From a virus: a DNA stretch of 42,320 nt. The position numbers and the translations under genes were made by a program. The notes under the pieces are model-generated. The model ran no database searches. It was not told the origin of the DNA and worked only from the letters and a program-made list of their open reading frames with translations. The DNA lies in IMG/VR virus record IMGVR_UViG_3300022932_000020, positions 1 through 42,320 of that record; one strand, given 5' to 3'. Of the stretch, positions 1 through 6,675 are shown in pieces; position 1 is the stretch's first letter; every line of letters starts with the position of its first letter.

Positions 1-291
1 CTCGGTGGGGGTGTCGCTCTGACGGGGGTGGACGACATAGACACGTCCGCGGCCTGGCTTGTCGATCCAGCTGATGTGGCCGGCATCTTTCAGACCCTGC
101 ACGGCGCGCTGCACGGTGCGCTCAGACAGCTTGGTCTTGCCTGTCAGGCCGTTCGCACCGTTGATCCCCGGCCAGCACTGCCGATCGTCGTTTGCCATAA
201 TGGCGAGTACCAGCAGCACGGATTGCTCGGGGGCGGTGGTACCGTCCACGGCCATGGCTGCCCGGCACAGATCGAACCCAGACCGGCTCAT
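1..291 (-). CDS. helix-turn-helix replication protein, 3' end cut by window edge
   Basis: An open frame starts at ATG 291-289 and runs off the left edge after 97 codons, so only the N-terminal part is seen. It reads MSRSGFDLCRAAMAVDG and continues with a winged-helix pattern: residues near WPGINGANGLTGKTKLSERT form the first helices and TVQRAVQGLKDAGHISWID the recognition helix and wing, ending in GRGRVYVVHP. This resembles the HTH_36-type N-terminal domain of phage O-like replication initiators (family knowledge). Its ATG overlaps the stop of the DnaA-like gene (ATGA), so it is the last visible cistron of the minus-strand early operon. Origin binding is inferred from domain type and neighbours; a transcription regulator is the alternative. 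Confidence 0.72.
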   Translation of the reverse strand, partial: MSRSGFDLCRAAMAVDGTTAPEQSVLLVLAIMANDDRQCWPGINGANGLTGKTKLSERTVQRAVQGLKDAGHISWIDKPGRGRVYVVHPRQSDTPTE

Positions 292-557
292 GCCAGGATC
301 TCCGCGCAGAGAGACTGGAAACCAGCGTCCGACACCATCAGGGCATTGGCCCGCGAGACGCCGTGCATGACTGTCTTGTGGTCGCGGCCGAGCAGCGCAC
401 CGATAACCGGGAAGCTGGCACCACCGCGGCGCAGGGCGAGCATCACGGACCACCGGGCACGCACGATATGCGGCAGCCGGCACGGGCTCAGGATGTCCCG
501 CTCCCCGATGCCGGCGGCCTTGGCGACTTGCGCGATGATGGAAGCCGGAACGCTCAT
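288..557 (-). CDS. DnaA domain IV-like DNA-binding protein
   Basis: An 89-residue protein made almost entirely of a domain resembling the C-terminal DNA-binding domain (domain IV) of DnaA. The key match is GALLGRDHKTVMHGV at about residues 56-70, corresponding to the DnaA signature GGRDHTTVxHA, preceded by the basic helix RLPHIVRARWSVMLALRR. There is no AAA+ domain, so it cannot act as a full initiator. It may bind DnaA-box-like sites as a helper, or compete with host DnaA (inference). ATGA overlaps occur at both ends, with RusA upstream and the HTH replication gene downstream, which places it in a replication operon. Confidence 0.8.
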   Translation of the reverse strand: MSVPASIIAQVAKAAGIGERDILSPCRLPHIVRARWSVMLALRRGGASFPVIGALLGRDHKTVMHGVSRANALMVSDAGFQSLCAEILA

Positions 558-886
558 GCCAGCACCACCACGACCTTACCGACGGCCACAGGCTCGGCGA
601 ACTGGTATGATGGTAGGAACCGACTATCGTTGACCTTCAGCGCGTCGGCGATGCCATCGAAGTACGGCTTCATGCGGTTCGGGAAGTTGACCCGATCGCC
701 GCGCCGATTGGGCGGGTAGAACGTCACGATCACGCGGATGTCGCCAGTGGCCGGAACGCCAATCTTCGCTGCTAGGGTGGCGGCCTTGGCCCAGGCGCGA
801 TGCTTCGCGACGATCGGCGCCTTGCGACGCCACCGCCCGTCTTGGTGACCAGAAAGGTCCGACGTGGGCCAAGGCAGCTCGATCAC
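554..886 (-). CDS. rusA: RusA-family Holliday junction resolvase
   Basis: A 110-residue protein starting at GTG 886. The core reads DIRVIVTFYPPNRRGDRVNF, then PNRMKPYFDGIADALKVNDS. The Asp/Asn/Lys/Asp pattern (RGDRVN, MKPYFDGIADAL, ND) matches the metal-binding and catalytic layout of RusA-type crossover junction endodeoxyribonucleases, and about 110-120 residues is normal for the family. Known family role: it cuts four-way DNA junctions during recombination or before packaging. It lies 3 bases after the GapR-like stop and overlaps the DnaA-like start by ATGA, so it is co-transcribed with replication genes. Confidence 0.88.
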   Translation of the reverse strand: MIELPWPTSDLSGHQDGRWRRKAPIVAKHRAWAKAATLAAKIGVPATGDIRVIVTFYPPNRRGDRVNFPNRMKPYFDGIADALKVNDSRFLPSYQFAEPVAVGKVVVVLA

Positions 887-889
887 GAC

Positions 890-1129
890 TTAGGCAATGC
901 CGAGCGCGGCGCGGTAGGTTTCCTGGATCGCATCCTGCTCGTCGCGGGCATGCTTCTCCAGCTTCCGCAGCCGAACCATCGCGCGCATGCCCTTGGGATC
1001 GAAGCCGATGCTCTTGGCCTCGTTGTAGACGTCGCGGATGTCGTCGGTCATCCCCTTCTTCTCTTCCTCAAGCCGCTCGATGCGCTCGATGAACAGGCGG
1101 AGTTGGTCGGCTGCGATGATGTCGGACAT
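890..1129 (-). CDS. gapR-like: GapR-like nucleoid protein (DUF2312)
   Basis: A 79-residue protein with the full DUF2312/GapR pattern: [20 protein letters not shown], then [19 protein letters not shown], then VRLRKLEKH. GapR of Caulobacter is a small coiled-coil protein that encircles overtwisted DNA ahead of replication forks and helps topoisomerases (established). A phage copy next to RusA, a DnaA-like protein and an HTH replication protein suggests a role in phage replication or topology control (inference). The family is essentially alphaproteobacterial, which supports the host assignment. The start is ATG 1129, preceded by an AGGAG-like stretch about 7 bases upstream. Confidence 0.9.
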   Translation of the reverse strand: MSDIIAADQLRLFIERIERLEEEKKGMTDDIRDVYNEAKSIGFDPKGMRAMVRLRKLEKHARDEQDAIQETYRAALGIA

Positions 1130-1152
1130 GGTGATCTCCTGGGTGGAATTGG

Positions 1153-1692
1153 TTAGGCGCGGACGCCGGCAGCAGCAGCCCGAATGCGGACCTGCGCCAT
1201 GCTCAGGCTAAGCAGGCCCGGTTCGGGCTGGCGCTTGGGTCCGTGACGCAGGCCGTGCCGGAGCATCGCGCAGAGCAGGCTGTGAGAGCCCTGGCGGGCA
1301 TTGCGCTTCGTGGCGATCTCTTCGGCGGTTGCATGGTCCTGGTGGGCATCGATGTTGGTTCTGCGCAGCTTGGAGTAGCGGCAGGTGATGGCGGTGCGGG
1401 ACCGGCCCGGGTAATCCTCGAGACGCATCTCGCAGGCGCGCTGGCCAAGGCGCATCGCCGCCAGCATGCGCTCGTCCTCCTCCGCGGACCAATTTGGGCC
1501 GAGGTGGAAGCTCGACCCCTTCTTCCGCACGACAGGCTCGTTGGTTACGATGTCGCGCCGGTTGCGGATGGCGCTGATCGAGCGCCCTGGTATCTCGATA
1601 TCTCCGAGCGGAATGCGGTCTGCGATCTGCTGCAACAGCAATGCGTCCTCGTCCGCCGTCCAGAGGATCGCTTGGCGATGAATGGTGGCCAT
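1153..1692 (-). CDS. Myb/SANT-like DNA-binding protein with two repeats
   Basis: A 179-residue protein with two tandem Myb/SANT-like motifs. The first is at about residues 10-46 ([18 protein letters not shown] ... SISAIRNRR), the second at about 68-112 ([18 protein letters not shown] ... [14 protein letters not shown]). Both have the W-x-x-E-D-x-x-L opening and a basic third helix. This fold binds DNA in GcrA-like and phage regulators; the target here is unknown. The C-terminal third is basic and has no recognised domain. The start ATG overlaps the previous stop (TGATG), so it is translationally coupled. A transcription regulator of the phage is the simplest reading. Confidence 0.72.
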   Translation of the reverse strand: MATIHRQAILWTADEDALLLQQIADRIPLGDIEIPGRSISAIRNRRDIVTNEPVVRKKGSSFHLGPNWSAEEDERMLAAMRLGQRACEMRLEDYPGRSRTAITCRYSKLRRTNIDAHQDHATAEEIATKRNARQGSHSLLCAMLRHGLRHGPKRQPEPGLLSLSMAQVRIRAAAAGVRA

Positions 1693-1946
1693 CAGAACAC
1701 CTCCGGGGTCAGGCCGGCGCGGGCCTGTTCGGCATCAAGCTCGGCGGCCTTGGCGGCGATCTCAGCGGCTTTGTTCGCTGCTTTCGTAGCGGCCGACCGG
1801 CGGCTGTGGTCGGAGCGACGCGCGCGGATCGCCTCGTTCTCCTGACGGGCAGCGATGGCGATGCCCATCCACTTCTTCTCGCCGGCCAGTGCCATGTCGC
1901 GCTGCTCGCGCATGCTGGGGCCGCGGTGGAACAGGTGGCGGATCAC
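1692..1946 (-). CDS. small alanine-rich helical protein
   Basis: An 84-residue unrecognised protein with GTG start at 1946 overlapping the upstream stop (GTGA). The first half is basic and the second half (about residues 50-78) is rich in Ala, Lys and Glu in a pattern suited to a long helix or coiled coil ([20 protein letters not shown]). No catalytic motif is visible. Its position between two regulators in the early-left operon suggests an accessory role, but no function can be assigned. Confidence 0.6.
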   Translation of the reverse strand: MIRHLFHRGPSMREQRDMALAGEKKWMGIAIAARQENEAIRARRSDHSRRSAATKAANKAAEIAAKAAELDAEQARAGLTPEVF

Positions 1947-2422
1947 AGCCCCTTGCCCCGGCTGGAGAATGGGGTGAGGATCTGAATCATCTGATCCGCG
2001 TCATCCTCCAGTTCGCCGCAATCCTGGTGGCAATAGCGACCGTCCACAGCCTTGGCCGCAAACTCGGAAGCACCGGCCATTAGCGTTGCGACGACGGCGG
2101 CAGGGGCGTCGGGCGTCGGGTTAAGATCGCGTCCACCCTGTCCAATCGGACCAAGTAACTTGTTGGTAAACTCCACGCCGATGAACTGGCACAGCAGCAG
2201 CAGGCAGGATCCGCGCGGCCGGCGACGTTCGCCAACATTGGGCGTGATCCACTTGCTGACGGTGCTGGCGGTGATCAGGCGGTTGGTGCCGGTCTCGATA
2301 TCTTCGACCGAGAAGCGCTTGCCGCGCCCGATGAACAGCGTGAGGGCGCGATAGACTGCCTCATCCGCCGCATCGTCCGAAAGCAGGCCATCATCTATCA
2401 CAGACGTTGTGCGATGCGTCAT
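1943..2422 (-). CDS. putative phage regulator with helix-turn-helix
   Basis: A 159-residue protein. A likely helix-turn-helix lies at about residues 36-60, with ITASTVSKWITP as recognition-helix region, followed by a basic stretch GERRRPRG. The size and early-operon position resemble CII-like phage activators, but sequence similarity cannot be confirmed by eye. The C-terminal part carries CHQDCGELEDD, a possible metal site. Start ATG 2422 overlaps the stop of a 48-codon ORF. DNA binding is inferred, and the direction of regulation is unknown. Confidence 0.6.
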   Translation of the reverse strand: MTHRTTSVIDDGLLSDDAADEAVYRALTLFIGRGKRFSVEDIETGTNRLITASTVSKWITPNVGERRRPRGSCLLLLCQFIGVEFTNKLLGPIGQGGRDLNPTPDAPAAVVATLMAGASEFAAKAVDGRYCHQDCGELEDDADQMIQILTPFSSRGKGL

Positions 2423-2565
2423 GCAGAAGCGTCCTTATGAGCAGGGTGAACATCAAGATCGAAGACAGCCACCGGAACGACCTCGTGAAAGCCGAGGGTG
2501 AGGTCGCGGTCGGTGAACAGCACGCGCGGCTCAGTGGCGACGCGGATGGGCGGGGGTGTGGGCAT
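2419..2565 (-). CDS. 48-residue conserved-position small protein
   Basis: A 48-residue ORF (starts MPTPPPIRVATEPRVLFTD, ends DVHPAHKDASA) fits exactly between the Cro-like gene and the HTH regulator. Its ATG overlaps the upstream stop (TGATG) and its TGA overlaps the downstream ATG (ATGA). This double coupling is the main evidence that it is translated. No domain is recognised. Confidence 0.55.
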   Translation of the reverse strand: MPTPPPIRVATEPRVLFTDRDLTLGFHEVVPVAVFDLDVHPAHKDASA

Positions 2566-2774
2566 CAGGCTGCCCTTGCGCTGGCGCGGATCGCCGCGGC
2601 GGTCGCGAGCTCGTCCAGCGTAGCAACTCCGGCGTCAGCCAGCGGCCGCCAGTACGGCCCGGGGATGCTGTCGCGCTGCCTCCACGATCGGATTGTATGG
2701 ATGGACTGGGTGGTGACCACCTCTACGATCCGTGCTTCGCCGGCGGTGCTGATGATTTCGGCATGAGTTCGCAT
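2565..2774 (-). CDS. Cro-like helix-turn-helix regulator
   Basis: A 69-residue protein from ATG 2774 (MRTHAEIISTAGEARIVEVV). The stretch VVTTQSIHTIRSWRQRDSIP followed by GPYW matches the recognition helix and turn of Cro/YdaS-type phage regulators (SxHTxRSWRQRxxIPxxYW). A GTG at 2822 would extend the frame, but that would place both operator palindromes inside the gene, so 2774 is preferred. It is the first gene of the leftward operon and is divergent from the XRE repressor, the expected Cro position. It likely competes with the repressor at the shared TGCNTTNTGCA sites (inference). Confidence 0.75.
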   Translation of the reverse strand: MRTHAEIISTAGEARIVEVVTTQSIHTIRSWRQRDSIPGPYWRPLADAGVATLDELATAAAIRASARAA

Positions 2775-2784
2775 CACCGTTCTA

Positions 2785-2795
2785 TGCATTATGCA
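2785..2795. promoter_or_regulatory. operator site 1 (TGCATTATGCA)
   Basis: An 11-bp palindrome (5-bp arms and one central base) just upstream of the Cro-like start, in the divergent region with the repressor. It is one of four sites matching TGCNTTNTGCA that bracket the repressor gene. Binding by the repressor or Cro is inferred. Confidence 0.6.
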
Positions 2796-2810
2796 CTGAA
2801 CGAAGGCAAG

Positions 2811-2821
2811 TGCCTTTTGCA
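2811..2821. promoter_or_regulatory. operator site 2 (TGCCTTTTGCA)
   Basis: The second copy of the 11-bp motif, 26 bp from site 1 centre to centre, about 2.5 helical turns, and 25 bases before the repressor ATG. It lies where a leftward early promoter and a repressor-maintenance promoter would overlap. Confidence 0.55.
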
Positions 2822-2846
2822 CAAAGAGCGGGCGTATCAGCGCGCC

Positions 2847-3335
2847 ATGACGACACCGAACGAACGGTTAAGGCAGGCTCGCCTTCGCCACTTCAGAAGC
2901 GCAACCGACGCGGCCAACGCCATGAGCGTACCAGTTGGTACATACGCCGGGCATGAGAACGGCCACCGCGGCTTTCCAGCCAGTCGTGCGCCTGTCTACG
3001 CGCGGCGCTTCGGGGTGACGGCCGAATGGCTTCTATACGGCAAGGGCGCGGGGCCGATCGAGGACGCGCCAGCCGAGACCAGTCTACTCCTGCCGGTCAG
3101 TCTGCCTAGTGCAGAAGCCCTGACACGAATGTTTGAGACCATGCTGGAGCCGGATGTGCCGGCTGAGCAGCGGGACGCGCTAGCGCAAACGCTTGCTCGG
3201 CGTCTTCCGAGCGGGCTTGCGCGAGCCGCACTCTCTCCGCCCGTAGCTGTGAGGGGTTCAGAAAGTGCTCCCGGCGGAGACGCTCAAGATCCCGCCAAGC
3301 GTCGTCTGCCTCGCCAGCCAGAACAGCGCACCTGA
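2847..3335 (+). CDS. XRE-family phage repressor (CI-like), no peptidase domain
   Basis: A 162-residue protein with ATG at 2847. Residues 1-65 form an XRE-type HTH domain (NERLRQARLRHF, SATDAANAM, YAGHENGHRGF), followed by YARRFGVTAEWLLYGKG, a common ending of this repressor type. The remaining 95 residues are Ala/Pro/Arg-rich with a helical stretch around VPAEQRDALAQTLARRLP. No S24/LexA Ser-Lys autocleavage domain is seen, so induction by RecA-driven self-cleavage is unlikely unless another factor is involved. Divergent from the Cro-like gene and flanked by four operator-like sites, it is the best candidate for the lysogeny repressor. Confidence 0.8.
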   Translation: MTTPNERLRQARLRHFRSATDAANAMSVPVGTYAGHENGHRGFPASRAPVYARRFGVTAEWLLYGKGAGPIEDAPAETSLLLPVSLPSAEALTRMFETMLEPDVPAEQRDALAQTLARRLPSGLARAALSPPVAVRGSESAPGGDAQDPAKRRLPRQPEQRT

Positions 3336-3515
3336 TATCGCAACTCGTGCAGCCAATCGCGCAGCCTGGCGACGCACGAAACACCGGCCTTCCCACCCCG
3401 TCGACTCCCTCGTCTGTTCTGGTTCTGTTCTCATAACACCAATCCGCGGGGACGGGTTAAAAAGATATTTCCCCTAAGCCAGAATAATTAGCAAGCGCGA
3501 TTTATGCATTTCCAA

Positions 3516-3526
3516 TGCGTTTTGCA
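3516..3526. promoter_or_regulatory. operator site 3 (TGCGTTTTGCA)
   Basis: The third copy of TGCNTTNTGCA, 64-74 bases upstream of the first rightward gene start. Its 26-bp spacing to site 4 repeats the spacing of sites 1 and 2. Confidence 0.55.
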
Positions 3527-3541
3527 CTTGCGCGCAGTCTA

Positions 3542-3552
3542 TGCATTGTGCA
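3542..3552. promoter_or_regulatory. operator site 4 (TGCATTGTGCA)
   Basis: The fourth copy of the motif, within a longer palindrome TATGCATTGTGCATA (3540-3554). It would overlap the -10 region of the rightward promoter, so bound repressor should block early transcription (inference). Confidence 0.6.
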
Positions 3553-3589
3553 TAGTTCTCCCCGTAGCCAATCGGCGGAGAGAACGACC

Positions 3590-3868
3590 GTGCAGAGAAT
3601 ACAGAACCTCGCGATTGCAGCCCTTGCCCTTAGCGGCATCGCAGCCAGTGCCACCGGGCAGCCGATCGTAATCGAGGAAGGCGTGGACGCCCGCCCGGCC
3701 AAGCGCACCCGCCAGCGCGGTGCGGCCGGCAAGTCCTACAAGGTCACTGGCTCGATCGCACTCGGCAACCGGCATGGCGGTCCACACCTGAATAAGCGCG
3801 AGATCGCCCGTCGCCAGCGCGTCGCCACCCGCCTCGAAGCCGCTCTGGCCGAGCAGGTGCCGGCATGA
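3590..3868 (+). CDS. first early-right gene, unknown function
   Basis: A 92-residue protein from GTG 3590, chosen because GGAG lies about 9 bases upstream and the longer frame from 3515 would include operator sites 3 and 4. The N-terminus (VQRIQNLAIAALALSGIAAS) is hydrophobic and could be a signal or membrane segment. The C-terminal half is basic (NKREIARRQRVATRLEAAL). No family is recognised. ATGA overlap with the next gene indicates an operon. Confidence 0.6.
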   Translation: MQRIQNLAIAALALSGIAASATGQPIVIEEGVDARPAKRTRQRGAAGKSYKVTGSIALGNRHGGPHLNKREIARRQRVATRLEAALAEQVPA

Positions 3869-4182
3869 GCGAGCGCCTTGCACCGTATCAACTCACTCAA
3901 GAGGAAGCCATTGAGTTTGCCGAGCGCAAGCGGTGGGAGCCTTTGTCGCCGGCTGAACGCGCCCTTCTGCAGCTCCGCCAAACGCGGCTCTGCATGCCGT
4001 TCACGCTTGTCCACGAAGGCATGGAAGCTTTGCTCGGCCGCGGCGTCTGGACGCATGAGTTCGCTGATTCCGACAGCCTCTGGGAAGAGTATCAGTCCGG
4101 CAAGACGATCTCTTTCGCTGACGTGCTGGCCAAGCTGCCGGACGCGTCCCGTGCGATTGTCGTGGGCGTGGTGCCGGCATGA
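3865..4182 (+). CDS. hypothetical early protein
   Basis: A 105-residue soluble, mildly acidic protein (MSERLAPYQLTQEEAIEFAE...). It contains a helical LSPAERALLQLRQTRLCMPF region and no recognised motif. ATGA overlaps on both sides show tight coupling in the early-right operon. Function unknown. Confidence 0.65.
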   Translation: MSERLAPYQLTQEEAIEFAERKRWEPLSPAERALLQLRQTRLCMPFTLVHEGMEALLGRGVWTHEFADSDSLWEEYQSGKTISFADVLAKLPDASRAIVVGVVPA

Positions 4183-4289
4183 CCCTTACCCGCACCCTCG
4201 CCGAAGCTATCGCCCCCGCCCGCGCGACCCTCGCCATCTGCGAGCGCCAAGGCTGGCCGTTTGCCGCTCCGAAGCAGGAGGAGAAGTGA
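4179..4289 (+). CDS. 36-residue early peptide
   Basis: A short ORF, MTLTRTLAEAIAPARATLAI ... PKQEEK, fits exactly between two coupled genes: its ATG overlaps the previous stop and its TGA overlaps the next ATG (TGATG). The AGGAGGAG at its end is the likely ribosome site of the next gene. Similar CERxGW-type small proteins are common in phage early operons; function unknown. Confidence 0.5.
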   Translation: MTLTRTLAEAIAPARATLAICERQGWPFAAPKQEEK

Positions 4290-4495
4290 TGGGCGCTGAT
4301 CAGATGCGCCGCGACGGCATCAGCCGCCTTCACGCTTGGGGCAAGGCGTTCAAGTCGGGTTGCGCGACCTATCAGATCGCCAAGCCCCGTCCTCTGTGTG
4401 GCGATCCAGCTTGCCCCAAGCGGGCCACCTACAACACGCCGGACGGGCCAAGGTGCTTCACGCACGCCCGCGCCACCAACCCGGAGGCACAGTGA
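4289..4495 (+). CDS. small putative zinc-binding protein
   Basis: A 68-residue protein starting at ATG 4289 after AGGAGGAG. The C-terminal half has LCGDPACPKRA, then GPRCFTHAR, a Cys-x4-Cys plus Cys-x2-His arrangement that could bind zinc. No family is recognised. It is coupled to the next gene by TGATG. Confidence 0.6.
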   Translation: MGADQMRRDGISRLHAWGKAFKSGCATYQIAKPRPLCGDPACPKRATYNTPDGPRCFTHARATNPEAQ

Positions 4496-4839
4496 TGCTC
4501 CAGATCAATACCTGGCTCCCGCACGATCGTAGCGAGACCGCTCCCATCCCCGCCGACCTGCCCGTCATCGTGCGCTGCTCGGCCGGCAAGCTTCACGCGC
4601 GCTACTCGGACATGGTCCATTGGCAGCACGTCGCCGAGTACCTGATCGAGGAAACGCCCGAGAGCGCGGCGGCTGATCTGGCGACGAAGTTCGGCGTGGC
4701 CACGGCTGATGTGTCGGCTGCTTGGAACGCCGTTCTCGATGCCGCCCCAGACTTCACCAGCGACCGCTACGTGCAAGCCATGGCCCGGTTCACCAGCCTT
4801 TGCGGGCGTGGTGCTGATGCGGATCGGATGGCGGCATGA
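4495..4839 (+). CDS. hypothetical early protein
   Basis: A 114-residue protein from ATG 4495, with GGAGG 8 bases upstream. The N-terminal half is predicted beta-rich (ADLPVIVRCSAGKLHARYSD) and the second half helical (ESAAADLATKFGVATADVSA). No motif is recognised. It ends in an ATGA overlap with the following gene. Confidence 0.65.
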   Translation: MLQINTWLPHDRSETAPIPADLPVIVRCSAGKLHARYSDMVHWQHVAEYLIEETPESAAADLATKFGVATADVSAAWNAVLDAAPDFTSDRYVQAMARFTSLCGRGADADRMAA

Positions 4840-5210
4840 GCCCCTACGTCACCATCTGGCGCGCCGACAGCCCGCTGGCGCGCTGCGTCAATTGCGGTTC
4901 GCAGCAGCAATATCATGGTCGCCACGGCTCCTCCTGCACTGGCTTCCGCGCGGAGACGATCGATGACATCGAGCCCGCCGACCTGCGCATGACGGACGCA
5001 TATCGGGCACTTGGCAAGGCTCTGGAGCGCCGCGACGAGTGCTGGCGCGAAGCAGAGGAGCGCTTCAATTGCGGCGAGGATACCGCCCTATTTGATGCGG
5101 CATCGGTCAAGCATGACGACCGCGCGACCCAGCTTCGCGATCATCTGATCTCGCAGCTCGAGGCCGCTTCCGGGCTGACGCTCGAGCAGTTGCGGGAGGT
5201 GCTGTCGTGA
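4836..5210 (+). CDS. hypothetical protein with N-terminal Cys motif
   Basis: A 124-residue protein. The N-terminus has CVNCGSQQQYHGRHGSSC (about residues 17-34), which could bind zinc. The remainder is helical with many charged residues (AYRALGKALERRDECWREAE). The C-terminal helix ends LTLEQLREVLS. Function unknown. It overlaps the next gene by GTGA. Confidence 0.65.
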   Translation: MSPYVTIWRADSPLARCVNCGSQQQYHGRHGSSCTGFRAETIDDIEPADLRMTDAYRALGKALERRDECWREAEERFNCGEDTALFDAASVKHDDRATQLRDHLISQLEAASGLTLEQLREVLS

Positions 5211-5419
5211 CCGACCAGTCTTGGATCGAATGGACGGGCGGCGAATGCCCGGTGTCGGTGGAAACCGAGGTCGAAATCAAGCTGCGATGCGGTGACACCA
5301 ACGGGTGTCAGCCGGCAGGATTATGGGCAAGCGGGTTTTGCGACTGGTGGAAGCACGAGCCGTCGATCGGCGCCGGCCACCGCAACGACATCATCGCCTA
5401 CCGGGTCGTCCAGTCGTGA
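5207..5419 (+). CDS. small conserved-looking phage protein
   Basis: A 70-residue protein from GTG 5207. It reads SWIEWTGGECPVSVETEVEI, then DWWKHEPSIGAGHRNDIIAY, then RVV. The WxxWxGGxxPV...DIIAYRVV pattern recurs in many phage-encoded small proteins of unknown role (from memory; not checked). It is coupled by TGATG to the next ORF. Confidence 0.65.
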   Translation: MTDQSWIEWTGGECPVSVETEVEIKLRCGDTNGCQPAGLWASGFCDWWKHEPSIGAGHRNDIIAYRVVQS

Positions 5420-5544
5420 TGCCCCGCCCCTTCCCAAACGAAACCCCTGCCGAACGTGGCGAGGCCAACCGCTGGATGACCGGCTGGGTGCTGCTCGCGA
5501 TCGTGGTGGTGGTGGTGCTGCTCGCCAATGCTGGAGGTCTGTGA
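5419..5544 (+). CDS. 41-residue single-pass membrane peptide
   Basis: A short ORF whose ATG overlaps the previous stop and whose TGA overlaps the next ATG. It has a soluble N-terminus and one strongly hydrophobic segment (WVLLAIVVVVVLLANAGGL, about residues 23-41). It is likely an inner-membrane peptide; role unknown. Confidence 0.55.
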   Translation: MPRPFPNETPAERGEANRWMTGWVLLAIVVVVVLLANAGGL

Positions 5545-5717
5545 TGTTCAACAAGATCGAGGCCATCATTCTGGTCTTTAACATCGTGATTTGGACGCTG
5601 TTGGCGGCATTGCGCGGATTTGAGGCAATGCCGACGTGGCTCGCGCTTTTCGCTGGCTTCGGATCCATCTGGGTCGGCTGCATGACGGTCGCCAGCCTGC
5701 TGCGTGACCGGCTATGA
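5544..5717 (+). CDS. 57-residue two-pass membrane protein
   Basis: Starts MFNKIEAIILVFNIVIWTLL. There are two hydrophobic segments, at about residues 7-22 and 31-51 (WLALFAGFGSIWVGCMTVAS). It is translationally coupled on both sides. No family is recognised. It sits among three consecutive small membrane-type genes in the early operon. Confidence 0.6.
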   Translation: MFNKIEAIILVFNIVIWTLLAALRGFEAMPTWLALFAGFGSIWVGCMTVASLLRDRL

Positions 5718-5905
5718 CCCACCTCGACCAACACACCCTCTACGCCGAGCAGCTGCAAGACGACGACGCGGTGATCGACCCGCTGACGGGCTGGCAGGAG
5801 CTTTGCCGGTGCGTGGGGCTGATCGTGGGGGACGCGATGTGCCGCGCTGCGCCGGGGATGTACATCATCGGGGCAGCCGGTGCGCTGTTCTGGTGGCTGG
5901 CATGA
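5714..5905 (+). CDS. small protein with C-terminal membrane segment
   Basis: A 63-residue protein, acidic at the N-terminus (AEQLQDDDAVIDPLTGWQEL) with a hydrophobic C-terminal tail (MYIIGAAGALFWWLA). It is the third of three adjacent small membrane-type genes. ATGA overlaps flank it. Function unknown. Confidence 0.6.
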   Translation: MTHLDQHTLYAEQLQDDDAVIDPLTGWQELCRCVGLIVGDAMCRAAPGMYIIGAAGALFWWLA

Positions 5906-6675
5906 CCGACACGATCGATCGCCTCGCCCCTGTGCTGGCGTCCGCTGGGATCGGGCACAACAGCGGCGCCGCGCCGGATCCGTTTGTCGCGCACTTGATG
6001 AGCATCAACGACGCATACGACGATGCCAAGCTGTGGCTCGACGGCGAGAAGGTGCAGACGCAGGAGCAGGCCGACGCGCTCGGCAAGCTCTACACCATGC
6101 TGGACGAGGCGCAGAAGGCCGCGGACGAACAGCGCGTCATCCTCAAGCGGCCGCACGACCAAGCCGCCGCCGCAGTGCAGGCGCAGTGGAAGCCGCTGGT
6201 CGATAAGGCGGACAAGGCGCGTAAGGGCGTCAAGCTCGCCGTACAGCGCTGGAACGACCACCTGGCCGAGATCCAGCGTATCGAAGCCGAGCGCGTCCGC
6301 GAGGAGGCACGCAAGCTGGCAGCCGAGGCGCAGGCCGCACACGAGGCCGCGATCCGTGCCAACAATCTGGAAGCACTGGAGCAAGCCGAGCAGCAGCTTG
6401 GGAACGCCGACACGCTGGCCGACATGGCGCGGCGGGCTGAGCAGGCCAAGGCGGTGACCAAAACCGGTGGTGCGCGCGGGATAGGCAAGGTGCCGACCCG
6501 GTGGGTGGGGCGGTTGGCGGACGAACCGACTGCCGCTCAGCAGCTCGCGCGTCATTACTGGCAGACCAAGAACGCCGAGGTCGTCGAGCTCTACCTTGCG
6601 CTCGCCCTCAAGGACATTGCCGTTGGAGCGCGCACCATCCCCGGCATGATTATCGCACAGGAGAAGGCGCTTTGA
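5902..6675 (+). CDS. coiled-coil protein upstream of Erf
   Basis: A 257-residue protein from ATG 5902. The N-terminus carries IGHNSGAAPDPF, a 'GHNS' motif common in alphaproteobacterial phage proteins. Residues about 35-185 form long charged helices (EEARKLAAEAQAAHEAAIRA), and the C-terminal 60 residues return to a compact globular pattern. No enzyme motif is visible. The stop overlaps the Erf start. By position it may assist single-strand annealing recombination (inference from synteny only). Confidence 0.75.
   Translation: MTDTIDRLAPVLASAGIGHNSGAAPDPFVAHLMSINDAYDDAKLWLDGEKVQTQEQADALGKLYTMLDEAQKAADEQRVILKRPHDQAAAAVQAQWKPLVDKADKARKGVKLAVQRWNDHLAEIQRIEAERVREEARKLAAEAQAAHEAAIRANNLEALEQAEQQLGNADTLADMARRAEQAKAVTKTGGARGIGKVPTRWVGRLADEPTAAQQLARHYWQTKNAEVVELYLALALKDIAVGARTIPGMIIAQEKAL

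Larger units (their letters stand above)
3336..3589 (+). promoter_or_regulatory. early-right promoter region
   Basis: A noncoding stretch between repressor and first rightward gene, AT-rich around 3455-3515. It holds operator-like sites 3 and 4 and an imperfect half site (TGCATTT at 3505). A weak promoter can be drawn as TTGCGC (3528-3533), a 17-base spacer, then CATAGT (3551-3556), overlapping site 4. The promoter boxes are a guess; the operators make this region the likely PR. Confidence 0.45.

Noticed and set aside
3106-3396. 96-codon minus-strand frame opposite the repressor C-terminus
   Set aside because: It reads plausibly, but has no ribosome site or coupling and is antisense to the repressor, which has better context.
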